From Acidobacteriota bacterium (GTDB lineage Bacteria; Acidobacteriota; Terriglobia; Acidiferrales; UBA7541): a stretch of 44,869 bases of DNA. The stretch spans positions 80,766-125,634 of the forward strand of contig JABDEK010000001.1 of assembly GCA_013287135.1 (NCBI GenBank), written 5' to 3'. Positions 31,695-40,404 of this stretch are shown here, piece after piece (the first letter of the stretch is position 1; the number at the start of each line of letters is the position of its first letter). The notes below the pieces were generated by a model. The model saw nothing but the letters and a program-made list of their open reading frames with translations. It had not been told where the DNA came from and made no database searches. The position numbers and the translations under genes were made by a program.

Positions 31695-32893
31695 TGACCG
31701 ATCTGGAAAAATTCGAACCGAGACTCGATCGCCTGCAACTGGGCATGATCCTCACGGGAGCCTTTGCACTCTTGCTCTGCATGCTTCTTGGTTTGCGTTC
31801 TCCCGACGCGGCACAGCGAACTTTTCAGTCTTACTTGTTCTCTTATATTTTCTGGATTTCGATACCTCTTGGCTGCATGGCAATTTTGATGATGCATCAT
31901 CTGACGGGCGGCTGGTGGGGCTATCCCATAAGGCGACTGCTGGAAGCAGCCACCCGAACGTTTTTGGTGATGACGGTTTTATTCATTCCGATTTTGTTCG
32001 GAATCAAATACTTATACATTTGGGCCCAATGGGCCATCGATAAACCGACTGATCCCGCGCTGCATTTCAAAGCGATGTATCTGACCAAGAATCTTTTCCT
32101 GGTGCGTTCGGTAATTTATTTTGCGATTTGGCTCACGCTCGCTTATTTCCTGAACAAATGGTCCTACGAGCAAGACCGCACCGGAAACGCACGGCTAGCC
32201 TCCGTTTTGGAGGCCTTCAGCGCCCCAGGCTTGATTCTTTGGGGAATCGCGGTCACTTATTCCGCAATCGATTGGGTGATGTCCATTGAGCCGCTGTGGT
32301 TTTCGACGATCTTCGGGATGCTGTTCATGGTAGTCGAAGCTTTGGCGGCCATGGCCTTCGTGATTTTGGTGCTGCGCCTGCTCTCGAATACCGAGCACAT
32401 CAAAAAAATCGTAACAGCATCGCAATTCAATGATCTCGGAAACCTTATGCTGGCGTTCGTCATGCTGTGGGCTTACCTCTCGTTTTCCCAGTTCTTGATC
32501 ATTTGGGCCGGCAACCTTAAAGACGAAATTCCGTGGTATATGACGCGCGCTTTCGGCGGCTGGGGAGCTTTGGCCGTTTTCCTGATGATCCTGCATTTCG
32601 CTGTGCCATTTCTGCTGTTGTTGCAACGCGGAGTGAAACGCCGGCTGCATATTCTTTCTGCTTTGACTGGCATGATGGTGGTCCTGACGCTAGTAGATGT
32701 CTACTGGCTGGTAGTCCCGGGGTTTTTGAACGAAAGAAACGGCCCGCACTTGCATCCATCGGACTTGTTCGCCGTAATCGGAATCGGCGGCATCTGGCTC
32801 GGAACATACTTATGGCAGCTCAAAAAAATGCCGCTTCTGCCGTTGCACGACCCCAGATTTGAAGGAGCGCTCCAGCATGAACATGGAGACTAA
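31694..32893 (+). CDS. actF: Alternative complex III subunit ActF (NrfD-like membrane subunit)
   Basis: A 399-residue polytopic protein with about ten helices, the second NrfD-like subunit of the complex. Segments such as HHLTGGWWGYPIRRLLEAA, YSAIDWVMSIEPLWFST and FSQFLIIWAGNLKDEIPWY are typical of ActF. It pairs with ActC in the membrane and may take part in proton translocation. It begins in the actE stop codon and overlaps the next gene by 17 bases. Confidence 0.92.
   Translation: MTDLEKFEPRLDRLQLGMILTGAFALLLCMLLGLRSPDAAQRTFQSYLFSYIFWISIPLGCMAILMMHHLTGGWWGYPIRRLLEAATRTFLVMTVLFIPILFGIKYLYIWAQWAIDKPTDPALHFKAMYLTKNLFLVRSVIYFAIWLTLAYFLNKWSYEQDRTGNARLASVLEAFSAPGLILWGIAVTYSAIDWVMSIEPLWFSTIFGMLFMVVEALAAMAFVILVLRLLSNTEHIKKIVTASQFNDLGNLMLAFVMLWAYLSFSQFLIIWAGNLKDEIPWYMTRAFGGWGALAVFLMILHFAVPFLLLLQRGVKRRLHILSALTGMMVVLTLVDVYWLVVPGFLNERNGPHLHPSDLFAVIGIGGIWLGTYLWQLKKMPLLPLHDPRFEGALQHEHGD
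32862..32867 (+). promoter_or_regulatory. Ribosome-binding site AAGGAG inside the end of actF
   Basis: The hexamer is 9 bases before ATG 32877 and decides that start over the in-frame TTG at 32859, which lies upstream of it. Confidence 0.5.
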
Positions 32894-33413
32894 GCGGCCG
32901 GTCCAAATTCCGCCCGGTGCGCCAATAGATCCTGCGGAAGGATACGAGCATAGAGATGCCGACACCGGAACTCTGCTGAAGTATGGACTCGGGTTGGTGT
33001 TGGTCCTTGCCGCGGTGTTGTTGTCGATGAAGTGGATGTTTGGGTATTTCGCGAAATCGCAACCACTTGGACCGCCGGCTTCTCCATTCGAGAACGCGCG
33101 TGTTCTGCCGCCGGAACCGCGGTTGCAAGCGAAGCCTCGAGCGGATCTGCGAGATTATTGTGGCGAACAGATGCAGAAACTGGACGCCTACGGATGGGTC
33201 GACTCGGACAACGGAATCGTTCGCATCCCGATCGATCGCGCTATGGATCTGACAGTCCAACGAGGTTTGCCTGCGCGCCCAGCAAATGGCGATCAATCGA
33301 ACCCTTCTACGACCGGCGACATGCTAGGGACGCAATCATCGCCGAATGGTCCGTGCGCCTACTGGATCGGCGAAGATGAGTATGAGAAAGCGCACAACCC
33401 AGAAGTAAGGTGA
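32877..33413 (+). CDS. Small conserved membrane protein between complex III and oxidase genes
   Basis: A 178-residue protein: a polar N-terminus, one membrane helix (about 34-54) and a periplasmic domain. The domain contains DLRDYCGEQMQKLDAYGWVD, then NGIVRIPIDRAMDLTVQRGLP, a pattern I associate with small proteins encoded beside SCO and cytochrome oxidase genes in other bacteria. No heme or metal motif is present. It may be an accessory subunit or assembly factor linking complex III and the caa3 oxidase. It overlaps actF by 17 bases and is 35 bases from the SCO gene. Role is inference. Confidence 0.75.
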   Translation: MNMETKRPVQIPPGAPIDPAEGYEHRDADTGTLLKYGLGLVLVLAAVLLSMKWMFGYFAKSQPLGPPASPFENARVLPPEPRLQAKPRADLRDYCGEQMQKLDAYGWVDSDNGIVRIPIDRAMDLTVQRGLPARPANGDQSNPSTTGDMLGTQSSPNGPCAYWIGEDEYEKAHNPEVR

Positions 33414-33448
33414 ACAAACTTTTTAAATTTGAGAAGGCAGGTTAAGCG

Positions 33449-34318
33449 GTGAAGAGATTCAGAAATTTCCTAGACTCCGGATCGTCGCGGGCTTCGCTGA
33501 TCGCTGCGTCGATCGCGCTGGCGCTTCTTTCAGCGCCCGCACAGGCGCAGCTACAAGCCCCGGTACAGGACATTGGCGTGCGTCCCGAGCTGTTGAAAGA
33601 TGTCGGTGTCGACCAAAAACTAAATCAATCGGTTCCGTTGAATCTGACCTTCCGCGACGAGCACGGCAAACCCGTTCAACTCACTCAGTATTTCGGCCAG
33701 AAGCCCGTAATCCTATCTCTCGTGTATTACAACTGTCCGATGCTCTGCACACAAGTTCTCAACGGCCTGGAATCCAGCCTCCGGCTGATCCCCATGGACA
33801 TCGGGAAACAATTCGATGTTTTGACCGTGAGCATCGATCCAACCGAGAGGCCAGTTCTAGCCGAAGCGAAACAAGCTCTTTACACCGGTCTTTACGGCCG
33901 AGCCAACGCGGCCCAGGGGTGGCATTTCCTCACTGGCGACCAACAACAAATCCGCCAACTCGCAAACGCTGTCGGTTTCCGCTACGCCTACGATCCCGGC
34001 TCAAAACAGTTCGCGCATGCCAGCGCAATCATGCTCCTGACTCCGGAAGGAAAAATCTCACGCTACTTTTATGGTATCCAGTTCTCTTCACGCGATCTTC
34101 GGCTGGGCTTAGTGGAAGCTTCCGAAGGAAAAATTGGCACGCCGGTCGATCAGATGCTGCTGTTCTGCTATCACTACGACCCGTCCACGGGAAAATACGG
34201 GTTGTTGATATCGCGTCTCATTCAAGCAGCAGGAGCTGTCACCGTGCTCGCGATCGGCAGTCTTATTTTAGTTCTGTACAGGAAAGAGCGTTACGCGTTG
34301 CCTGAACGCAGAGCGTAA
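33449..34318 (+). CDS. SCO1/SenC/PrrC-type copper chaperone
   Basis: A 289-residue thioredoxin-fold protein with a signal peptide (to about residue 33). The copper-binding residues are present: Cys96 and Cys100 in YYNCPMLC, and His190 in KQFAHASAIM. VLTVSIDPTE is the typical strand between. SCO proteins deliver copper to the CuA centre of cytochrome oxidase subunit II, which is encoded by the next gene. It has an extra C-terminal membrane helix (about 250-275), so it may be anchored at the C-terminus. The start is GTG at 33449. Confidence 0.92.
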   Translation: MKRFRNFLDSGSSRASLIAASIALALLSAPAQAQLQAPVQDIGVRPELLKDVGVDQKLNQSVPLNLTFRDEHGKPVQLTQYFGQKPVILSLVYYNCPMLCTQVLNGLESSLRLIPMDIGKQFDVLTVSIDPTERPVLAEAKQALYTGLYGRANAAQGWHFLTGDQQQIRQLANAVGFRYAYDPGSKQFAHASAIMLLTPEGKISRYFYGIQFSSRDLRLGLVEASEGKIGTPVDQMLLFCYHYDPSTGKYGLLISRLIQAAGAVTVLAIGSLILVLYRKERYALPERRA

Positions 34319-34379
34319 GCACTCGGTACCTGGCAGGGCATCAGGAATTAGGTATGAAAAGGGAATTTGCAAATAGAAC

Positions 34380-35375
34380 ATGAGGGGCCTTCTCCAGTTC
34401 GGCTCTGTTTTCTTCTCCTTGGCAATTCAGGCGCCGCAACTCCGCCCTGAAGCAGCTTCCTCCATAGCGGAAGGGGTTGACCACCTTTACTTCGTTCTAA
34501 CTTTCATTACGCTGTTTTTTACGATCGCTATCTTTTCTACAATCTTCGTCTTCATGGTGAAATATCGCAGGCGAGCCGACAATGAAATCCCCGTCGAGAC
34601 GGAGGAGAACCTTCCGCTGGAGTTGGCGTGGACCATCCTTCCCACATTAATTTGCGCGGGCTTGTTTCTGTGGGCCTCGAGTTTGTATTTCGAAAATTCT
34701 CGGCCTCCTTCCGCTTCCACGGAAATTTTTGTGATCGGCAAGCAGTGGATGTGGCACATCCAGCATCCCGAAGGCCTGCGCGAAATCAACGAGCTGCACG
34801 TTCCCGTAGGCGTGCCCGTGGAGTTGACGATGACCTCCGAAGACGTCATCCACGATTTTTACATCCCCGCATTTCGCGTAAAAAAAGATGTGGTTCCGGG
34901 CCGCTATACTTCACTGTGGTTTCAGGCCACGAAAGTCGGCACGTATCATCTATTCTGCGCGCAATATTGCGGAGCCGACCACGCGGAAATGCTCGGTTGG
35001 GTTTACGTTATGTCGCCGGCAGATTATGAAACCTGGCTCTCCAGCGGCACCCCCAGCCAGACTATGGTGCAAATCGGCGAGAAAACATTCAACAAACTCG
35101 GGTGCGCGTCCTGCCATGTTTCAGAGGGCAGCGGCCGCGGTCCATCGCTCGTAGGTCTTTATGGTAAGGAAGAGGAACTAAAGACGGGCGAGAAGCGTCT
35201 GGTGGACGAAGCTTTCATTCGCCAAGCGATCCTCAATCCAAACTCGGTAGCTTTGAAAAATTATCCGCCGATCATGCCCACCTTCCGGGGACAGGTCGAC
35301 GAGGAGCAAGTCTTGCAGCTCATGGCCTACGTGAAATCGCTTGGGTCGGAAGAAAGGGATTCGAACGGCAAATGA
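34380..35375 (+). CDS. coxB: caa3-type cytochrome c oxidase subunit II with fused cytochrome c
   Basis: A 331-residue subunit II. Two helices (about 35-60 and 84-104) precede a cupredoxin domain with the CuA ligands His158, Cys193, Cys197, His201 and Met204 in [15 protein letters not shown]; the carbonyl-donating residue between the cysteines is Gln195. The C-terminal domain is a cytochrome c with CASCH (242-246), GPSLVGLYG and a Met ligand in PPIMPTF. The fusion makes it a caa3-type enzyme able to accept electrons directly from ActE. Its stop overlaps the coxA start as ATGA. Confidence 0.94.
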   Translation: MRGLLQFGSVFFSLAIQAPQLRPEAASSIAEGVDHLYFVLTFITLFFTIAIFSTIFVFMVKYRRRADNEIPVETEENLPLELAWTILPTLICAGLFLWASSLYFENSRPPSASTEIFVIGKQWMWHIQHPEGLREINELHVPVGVPVELTMTSEDVIHDFYIPAFRVKKDVVPGRYTSLWFQATKVGTYHLFCAQYCGADHAEMLGWVYVMSPADYETWLSSGTPSQTMVQIGEKTFNKLGCASCHVSEGSGRGPSLVGLYGKEEELKTGEKRLVDEAFIRQAILNPNSVALKNYPPIMPTFRGQVDEEQVLQLMAYVKSLGSEERDSNGK

Positions 35376-37009
35376 GTACGGCCACGATAGACGTCCACGA
35401 AGTACCAACCGGTTCGCGCGTTAATTATTTGAACGCGCAATACGGCGTGAAGTCCTGGCTCTTAACCACCGACCACAAACGCATTGCGCTTCTCTATCTT
35501 GCGTCCATCACTTTGATGTTTTTTGTCGGCGGCTTTTTCGCCGTCCTGATGCGCTTGCATTTGATCGAGCCGCAGGGCGCGCTGGTGCAGCCTGAAACTT
35601 ACAACAAGCTGTTCACCATGCACGGCGTCATCATGGTTTTCTTTTTCCTGGTTCCGTCCATACCAGCCACGCTTGGCAATTTTCTGGTGCCCATGATGAT
35701 CGGCGCCCGCGACTTGGCGTTTCCAAAACTCAATCTTCTTAGTTGGTACATTTACGTCATCGGCGCCATTTTCACTCTGTACGCCGTGATCTCGGGCGGC
35801 GTGGACACCGGCTGGACGTTCTATACACCGTATAGCAGCAGCTTCTCCCACACTTCGGTGGTCCCCACTGCGCTAGGCGTTTTTATTACCGGATTTTCTT
35901 CGATTCTCACCGGTCTGAATTTTGTGGTGACCATTCACAAAATGCGCGCGCCGGGGCTTACCTGGTTCCGTTTGCCGCTCTTCATCTGGGCCATTTACGC
36001 CACCAGTATCATTTTTATTCTTGGGACGCCGGTAATCGCCATCACGCTTTTCCTTCTGTTTCTTGAAAGGGTTCTTCACATCGGCATTTTCGATCCGGCT
36101 ATTGGCGGCGACCCCATCCTCTTTCAGCATCTCTTTTGGTTTTATTCTCATCCTGCGGTTTACATCATGATTTTGCCGGGAATGGGAGTGATGAGCGAGC
36201 TCATCACTTGTTTTTCGCGCAAGCGAATCTTTGGATATAGTTTTGTGGCCTTCTCAAGCCTCGCAATTGCCATCATCAGTTTCCTGGTCTGGGGACATCA
36301 CATGTTCGTCACCGGCCAGTCGATTTACGCCGGCCTGATTTTCTCCGTGCTCAGCTTTATGGTGGCCATTCCCTCCGCGGTAAAGGTTTTCAATTGGACC
36401 GCGACGCTCTATAAAGGCTCAATTTCCTACGATGCTCCCATGTTGTATGCCCTAGGTTTTATCGGTCTCTTTACCATGGGCGGCCTCACGGGCTTGTTTC
36501 TTGCTTCGCTCGCGACGGACGTGCATTTGAACGGCACCTACTTCATCGTGGCCCATTTCCATTACATTATGGTCGGCGGCGCGGTGATGGCTTATCTGGG
36601 TGGTATCCATTTCTGGTGGCCGAAAATTACCGGGCGTCTTTACCCCGATGGCTGGGCGCGTTTTGCGGCGTTGGTAATTTTTGTGGGATTTAACCTCACT
36701 TTCTTCCCGCAATTTATGCTTGGATATCTGGGCATGCCACGGCGTTACGCGGTTTACCCGTCGGAGTTTCAGGTGCTCAACGTAATGTCCTCCGCCGGCG
36801 CCTCCATTTTGGGTATCGGCTATCTGATCCCGCTCATCTACTTGATATGGTCCATGCGTTATGGACCGACGGCAGGCCCAAATCCGTGGGGAGCTAAAGG
36901 GCTGGAGTGGACCACGCCTTCTCCGCCTCCTACTGAAAATTTCGAGGAGATACCAGTGGTAACCGAAGAAGCCTACGATTACGCACACAGCACGGTGATC
37001 CGTGGCTGA
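35372..37009 (+). CDS. coxA: Cytochrome c oxidase subunit I, A2-type heme-copper oxidase
   Basis: A 545-residue subunit with about twelve helices that binds heme a and the heme a3-CuB centre where oxygen is reduced. Ligand regions include [10 protein letters not shown], the CuB segment YSHPAVY (258-264), WGHHMFVTG and HFHYIMVGG. The YSHPxV sequence replaces the XGHPEV of A1-type enzymes; A2 oxidases lack that glutamate and use the Tyr-Ser pair, as described for Rhodothermus caa3. The ATG overlaps coxB, and the stop falls next to coxC. Confidence 0.95.
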   Translation: MSTATIDVHEVPTGSRVNYLNAQYGVKSWLLTTDHKRIALLYLASITLMFFVGGFFAVLMRLHLIEPQGALVQPETYNKLFTMHGVIMVFFFLVPSIPATLGNFLVPMMIGARDLAFPKLNLLSWYIYVIGAIFTLYAVISGGVDTGWTFYTPYSSSFSHTSVVPTALGVFITGFSSILTGLNFVVTIHKMRAPGLTWFRLPLFIWAIYATSIIFILGTPVIAITLFLLFLERVLHIGIFDPAIGGDPILFQHLFWFYSHPAVYIMILPGMGVMSELITCFSRKRIFGYSFVAFSSLAIAIISFLVWGHHMFVTGQSIYAGLIFSVLSFMVAIPSAVKVFNWTATLYKGSISYDAPMLYALGFIGLFTMGGLTGLFLASLATDVHLNGTYFIVAHFHYIMVGGAVMAYLGGIHFWWPKITGRLYPDGWARFAALVIFVGFNLTFFPQFMLGYLGMPRRYAVYPSEFQVLNVMSSAGASILGIGYLIPLIYLIWSMRYGPTAGPNPWGAKGLEWTTPSPPPTENFEEIPVVTEEAYDYAHSTVIRG

Positions 37010-37694
37010 TATGGCGATTCACCACGCGCATCCGCCCGGGTTTGCGCACCAGTTTGAAGACATGCAGCAACAGCGCGAGGCCGGAAGCCTCGGCATGTGG
37101 GTATTTCTGCTCACCGAAATGATGTTCTTTGGCGGCCTTTTCGCCACCTACATCGTTTACCGCGCACTGTATCTGCCTTCCTTCGAAATTGGCAGCCATT
37201 TGCTGGAAGTCAGGTTCGGCGCATTGAACACCGCTGTTTTGATCGGAAGCAGCTTGACCATGGCGCTGGCCATCCATTCGGCCCAAATTGGCAAGCGCGG
37301 AGCGCAAGTCGGTTTCCTGATTACTACGATGATTTTGGGCGCAGCGTTTTTGTTCATCAAGTTTACGTTTGAATGGCGCCACGATTACGTTGAGCATCTG
37401 GTTCCCGGTTTCGGCTTCGCGATACGCCCCGAATGGGGAGCGCCCGGTGCGCACGTGCCTATGTTCTTCTGCTTTTATTTCTTTATGACTGGATTGCACG
37501 CGTTGCACATGATTATCGGGATCGGCATTCTGGCCGTGCTCACGGTCATGGCCCATCGTGGCAGGTTTACTCCGCAGTATTACAGTCCGCTCGAAGTAAG
37601 CGGTCTGTACTGGCACTTCGTGGATATTGTGTGGATCTTTCTTTTCCCGCTGCTCTACCTTATTGGAGGACGTTACTTGAGAGGTGGACACTGA
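37002..37694 (+). CDS. coxC: Cytochrome c oxidase subunit III
   Basis: A 230-residue membrane protein of the CoxC family, with about five helices. [21 protein letters not shown] near the start and [20 protein letters not shown] at the end are typical, and [13 protein letters not shown] lies between. The GTG at 37002 overlaps the coxA stop; the ATG at 37011 three codons later is equally acceptable. Its stop overlaps the next start as TGATG. It stabilises the catalytic subunit in the membrane. Confidence 0.93.
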   Translation: MADMAIHHAHPPGFAHQFEDMQQQREAGSLGMWVFLLTEMMFFGGLFATYIVYRALYLPSFEIGSHLLEVRFGALNTAVLIGSSLTMALAIHSAQIGKRGAQVGFLITTMILGAAFLFIKFTFEWRHDYVEHLVPGFGFAIRPEWGAPGAHVPMFFCFYFFMTGLHALHMIIGIGILAVLTVMAHRGRFTPQYYSPLEVSGLYWHFVDIVWIFLFPLLYLIGGRYLRGGH

Positions 37695-38029
37695 TGTCCG
37701 AGCACATTGTTCCAGTGAAAACCTACATCGGAATCTTTGTCGCGCTTCTTTGTCTCACGGCACTCACTACCGGCGTGGCCTACGTTGACCTCGGCGCATT
37801 TAACACCGTTGCCGCTCTTGCGATTGCCGTCGCCAAGATGCTGCTGGTAGTTCTGTTTTTTATGCACGTGAAGTATAGCGGTGGGCTGACTAAGGTGTTC
37901 ATTCTGGCGGGAGTTTTATTCTTCGCCATTCTCGTTACCTTGACACTCGCCGACGAATTGACGCGCCACTGGTCTCCTACGCCCACGGGATGGGGGACCC
38001 TCGCTCCACTACTTTCACGCTTCTTTTAA
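37694..38029 (+). CDS. coxD: Cytochrome c oxidase subunit IV (prokaryotic type)
   Basis: A 111-residue protein with three membrane helices (about 10-28, 38-58 and 66-86) separated by very short loops, including VAKMLLVVLFFMHVKYS, the hallmark of bacterial subunit IV and CyoD-like proteins. The frame is open further upstream inside coxC, but ATG 37694, overlapping the coxC TGA, begins the family N-terminus SEHIVPVKTYIGIF. It is the last gene of the respiratory cluster. No clear terminator is seen in the 84 bases before the convergent ketosynthase gene. Confidence 0.88.
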   Translation: MSEHIVPVKTYIGIFVALLCLTALTTGVAYVDLGAFNTVAALAIAVAKMLLVVLFFMHVKYSGGLTKVFILAGVLFFAILVTLTLADELTRHWSPTPTGWGTLAPLLSRFF

Positions 38030-38113
38030 CAAACCATCGGTATTCTGCCCTCATGAATTAGGAAGCGCTGTTCTGCCAGAAAGCTAGTTGTGGGATGCGC
38101 CGAGAGCGTGGAG

Positions 38114-39340
38114 TTAAGACCGCACAGCTCGGAAGGCGATGACTGCGTTCAATCCTCCAAACGCAAAGGAGTTTGAAAGGGCCGCCTCCACTTGTTGTTT
38201 GCGGGGCTGATTTGGAATGTAGTCGAGGTCGCATTCAGGATCGCGTTCGTTGTAGTTCGCGGTGGGCGGCAGGATTCCGTGATGCAGAGCGAGCACGGTG
38301 GCGATCGCTTCGAGTGCGCCCGCGGCGCCAAGCGCATGGCCGTGCATGGATTTCGTCGAACTGACCGCGAGCTTGTCCGCATGCGCGCCGAAAACTTCCC
38401 GGATGGCGCGGCTCTCCACTGGGTCGTTCCCCGGTGTTCCGGTACCGTGGGCGTTAATGTAGCCGACTTCTTCAGGCGCCATGTTGGCAAGACGCAACGC
38501 GTCACGCATCGCGCGGGACGGTCCCTCCACTGTCGGCTGCGTCAAGTGGTGAGCATCCGAGGACATGCCGAAACCGCAAATTTCCGCGTAGATTCTGGCG
38601 CCGCGCGCCTGGGCCGATTCCATCGGTTCCAGTATCATCATCGCGCCACCCTCGCCCAGAATCATTCCGCGCCGATCTTTACTGAACGGGCGGCAGGTAT
38701 CCGGGGCAATCACCCGCATGGCTTCCCATGCTTTCAGATGTCCGATCGCGAACGGCGCCTCGCTGCCCCCGGTCACCGCCAGATCCACTTCGCCATCGCG
38801 CACCAGACGAAATGCCTGGCCAATGGCATGATTCGCAGACGAGCAGGCGGTCGATACCGTGTAAGTCGGCCCTGTAATTCCAAGTTCCATGGAGATATGG
38901 CTCGCACCGGCATTGGCCATCGTCTTAGGAATCGTAAGAGGATGAACGCGTCCGCGATCCGATACGTAAAGATCCGCGAACCCAGTTTCGATAGCAGATT
39001 GTCCCCCCACTGCGGATCCGCAGACAATAGCAGCGTTATAGCGAAGAGCGGACGTTAGAGTAAGTCCGGAATCACGCATGGCTTCACGCGCTGAAATCAC
39101 GGAGAACTGCGCAAAGCGATCGAGGTAAGCTTCTTTACCGCCTTCGAAGTGCTGCGTGGGGTCGAATCCGTGGACTTCAGCTCCGTTCTCCATCTTCAGG
39201 GCCACGCGCGAACGATCGACGCCCTTCAACGCTTGGATACCGCACCGTCCGTGGCTGAGCGAATCCCAGGATTCGGCGACATTCAGTCCCAAGGGAGAAA
39301 TAATTCCTAGACCTGTGATGGCAACTCGGCGGGCCGCCAT
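38114..39340 (-). CDS. Beta-ketoacyl-ACP synthase II-type enzyme
   Basis: A 408-residue condensing enzyme of the FabF group. The Cys-His-His triad is visible: Cys166 in TVSTACSSANHAIG, a His in INAHGTGTPGNDP, and a His in KSMHGHALGAAGALE. The residue before GH is His where most FabF have Thr (KSMTGH). It extends acyl chains on acyl carrier protein. It lies 2 bases after the ACP gene and no fabD, fabG or fabH is near, so it may serve a specialised lipid rather than bulk fatty-acid synthesis. I leave the symbol blank because it may not be the main FabF. Confidence 0.9.
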   Translation of the reverse strand: MAARRVAITGLGIISPLGLNVAESWDSLSHGRCGIQALKGVDRSRVALKMENGAEVHGFDPTQHFEGGKEAYLDRFAQFSVISAREAMRDSGLTLTSALRYNAAIVCGSAVGGQSAIETGFADLYVSDRGRVHPLTIPKTMANAGASHISMELGITGPTYTVSTACSSANHAIGQAFRLVRDGEVDLAVTGGSEAPFAIGHLKAWEAMRVIAPDTCRPFSKDRRGMILGEGGAMMILEPMESAQARGARIYAEICGFGMSSDAHHLTQPTVEGPSRAMRDALRLANMAPEEVGYINAHGTGTPGNDPVESRAIREVFGAHADKLAVSSTKSMHGHALGAAGALEAIATVLALHHGILPPTANYNERDPECDLDYIPNQPRKQQVEAALSNSFAFGGLNAVIAFRAVRS

Positions 39341-39342
39341 TC

Positions 39343-39627
39343 TTAGTCCGCCGGCGTGGGCGAACCCACCGTCGAATCGGGCGGCGTAGCAGCGATGATC
39401 TTCTTAATGCCGGTCACTACATCGTTGACCGTGCGTATGGATCGGACATCGTCATCGGGAATGGAAATCTTAAAAGCGTTTTCGAGCTCAAAGAGCAAGG
39501 TGAAAACGTCCAGCGAATCGATGCCCAAGTCCTGCAGATTGGTTTCCAGAGTGATCTTATCGGCTGGAATGCGCTTTACCGATGCAAGGGTAGTGATCAC
39601 TTTTTCAGCGACTGCATCAGACGTCAA
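39343..39627 (-). CDS. Acyl carrier protein
   Basis: A 94-residue ACP with the phosphopantetheine attachment Ser in LGIDSLDVFTLLFELENAF. It starts with TTG at 39627, supported by a strong GGGGAGG six bases before. The last ~15 residues are a Pro/Ser/Thr tail beyond the usual ACP end. It is paired with the ketosynthase downstream and presumably carries that enzyme's substrate. The helix II motif DSLDVFTLLFELE differs from the DSLDTVELVMALE of housekeeping AcpP, which fits a dedicated carrier. Confidence 0.88.
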   Translation of the reverse strand: MTSDAVAEKVITTLASVKRIPADKITLETNLQDLGIDSLDVFTLLFELENAFKISIPDDDVRSIRTVNDVVTGIKKIIAATPPDSTVGSPTPAD

Positions 39628-39633
39628 ATTCTT

Positions 39634-39640
39634 CCTCCCC
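39634..39640 (-). promoter_or_regulatory. Strong ribosome-binding site deciding a TTG start
   Basis: GGGGAGG on the minus strand, six bases before the TTG of the acyl carrier protein. No in-frame ATG near the N-terminus would suit it. Confidence 0.6.
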
Positions 39641-39704
39641 AGGTGCCGATGGGCTTAGGTCTTTTCCCCAACTTGTCACGTCCACCAGCTCTAAAAAACC
39701 AATT

Positions 39705-39732
39705 CCTATAAGAGAGCTGCTTAACTAGCCAA
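39705..39732 (-). promoter_or_regulatory. Candidate promoter for the ACP-ketosynthase pair
   Basis: TTGGCT (39727-39732), a 16-base spacer and TATAGG (39705-39710) on the minus strand; each box matches four of six. It lies in the 172-base gap after the cytochrome gene. Confidence 0.33.
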
Positions 39733-39799
39733 ATTTTAGCAGGACTGCGTGTCCCTCGCCCGGAGTATTTCTTCAAGGCGCGTCTGCACAGAGTATTGG

Positions 39800-40366
39800 C
39801 TAACGTTTCATTGGCATTGAAGGGCTCGGCGTGGCTGCAGGCGCCGTGGCCGCTGCCGGCACCCCCGGTAGATCGAATTCTCTTTTTGCCGCGGGCGGAA
39901 GTTTCTCGATGTTGCTCAAAAAGGTCACCAATTGCCACATTTGCGTGTCATTAAGAGTCTTGTCCCACGCCGGCATCCCGCTCCAGCGTACCCCATGCTC
40001 GATGATGTAGAAATTCTGATTCTCCGGCATGTCCGGAGCATCCCTGAAGAACGTAGGTACCGGAGGATAGAACGATTTCGGGAATTGGCTGCTGGGATTC
40101 GAAGGGACGCCGTGGCAGCCAGCGCAGTGATTAATGTAAAGCTTGGTGCCGGCCAGCAAAGTCTCTTCATTGGCCATCAAGGGGTTCTTCTGGTCCGGAG
40201 CGTGACGGTCCGTTGAAGCGTCCACGGCCGCCATCGCAAATTTCTTCTCCAGCGGGGACGGTTCCTGGTCCGCCCTAAAATCTATATATCCTTGTTTGAG
40301 GGCTAGAAAAAGAGCGATACCGATTATTAGCAATGTCAGAAAAACCCCGGTAAAAAAATTCCTCAT
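39800..40366 (-). CDS. Membrane-anchored monoheme cytochrome c
   Basis: A 188-residue protein with an N-terminal membrane helix (about 5-24), a linker, and a cytochrome c domain with CAGCH (81-85) and a Met ligand probably in RWSGMPAW. A Pro/Ala tail ends the protein. ATG 40366 is chosen over a TTG at 40375 because AAGGAGG lies 9 bases before the ATG and abuts the TTG. Size and layout resemble small cytochromes that feed terminal oxidases, so it could work with the caa3 oxidase nearby, but it lies on the opposite strand behind a peptidase gene. Confidence 0.85.
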   Translation of the reverse strand: MRNFFTGVFLTLLIIGIALFLALKQGYIDFRADQEPSPLEKKFAMAAVDASTDRHAPDQKNPLMANEETLLAGTKLYINHCAGCHGVPSNPSSQFPKSFYPPVPTFFRDAPDMPENQNFYIIEHGVRWSGMPAWDKTLNDTQMWQLVTFLSNIEKLPPAAKREFDLPGVPAAATAPAATPSPSMPMKR

Positions 40367-40375
40367 TGAACTCAA

Positions 40376-40382
40376 CCTCCTT
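40376..40382 (-). promoter_or_regulatory. Ribosome-binding site AAGGAGG of the cytochrome c gene
   Basis: A near-perfect Shine-Dalgarno sequence, 9 bases before ATG 40366, which rules out the upstream TTG as the start. Confidence 0.6.
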
Positions 40383-40404
40383 CCGAATAATCAATCCGAC
40401 CTGA

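Noticed and set aside
36930..37691. Long minus-strand open frame opposite coxC
   Set aside because: Highly charged, low-similarity translation opposite a clear membrane subunit gene; a by-product of codon use.
38030..38113. Terminator between the convergent coxD and ketosynthase genes
   Set aside because: No stable stem followed by a T-run is visible on either strand.
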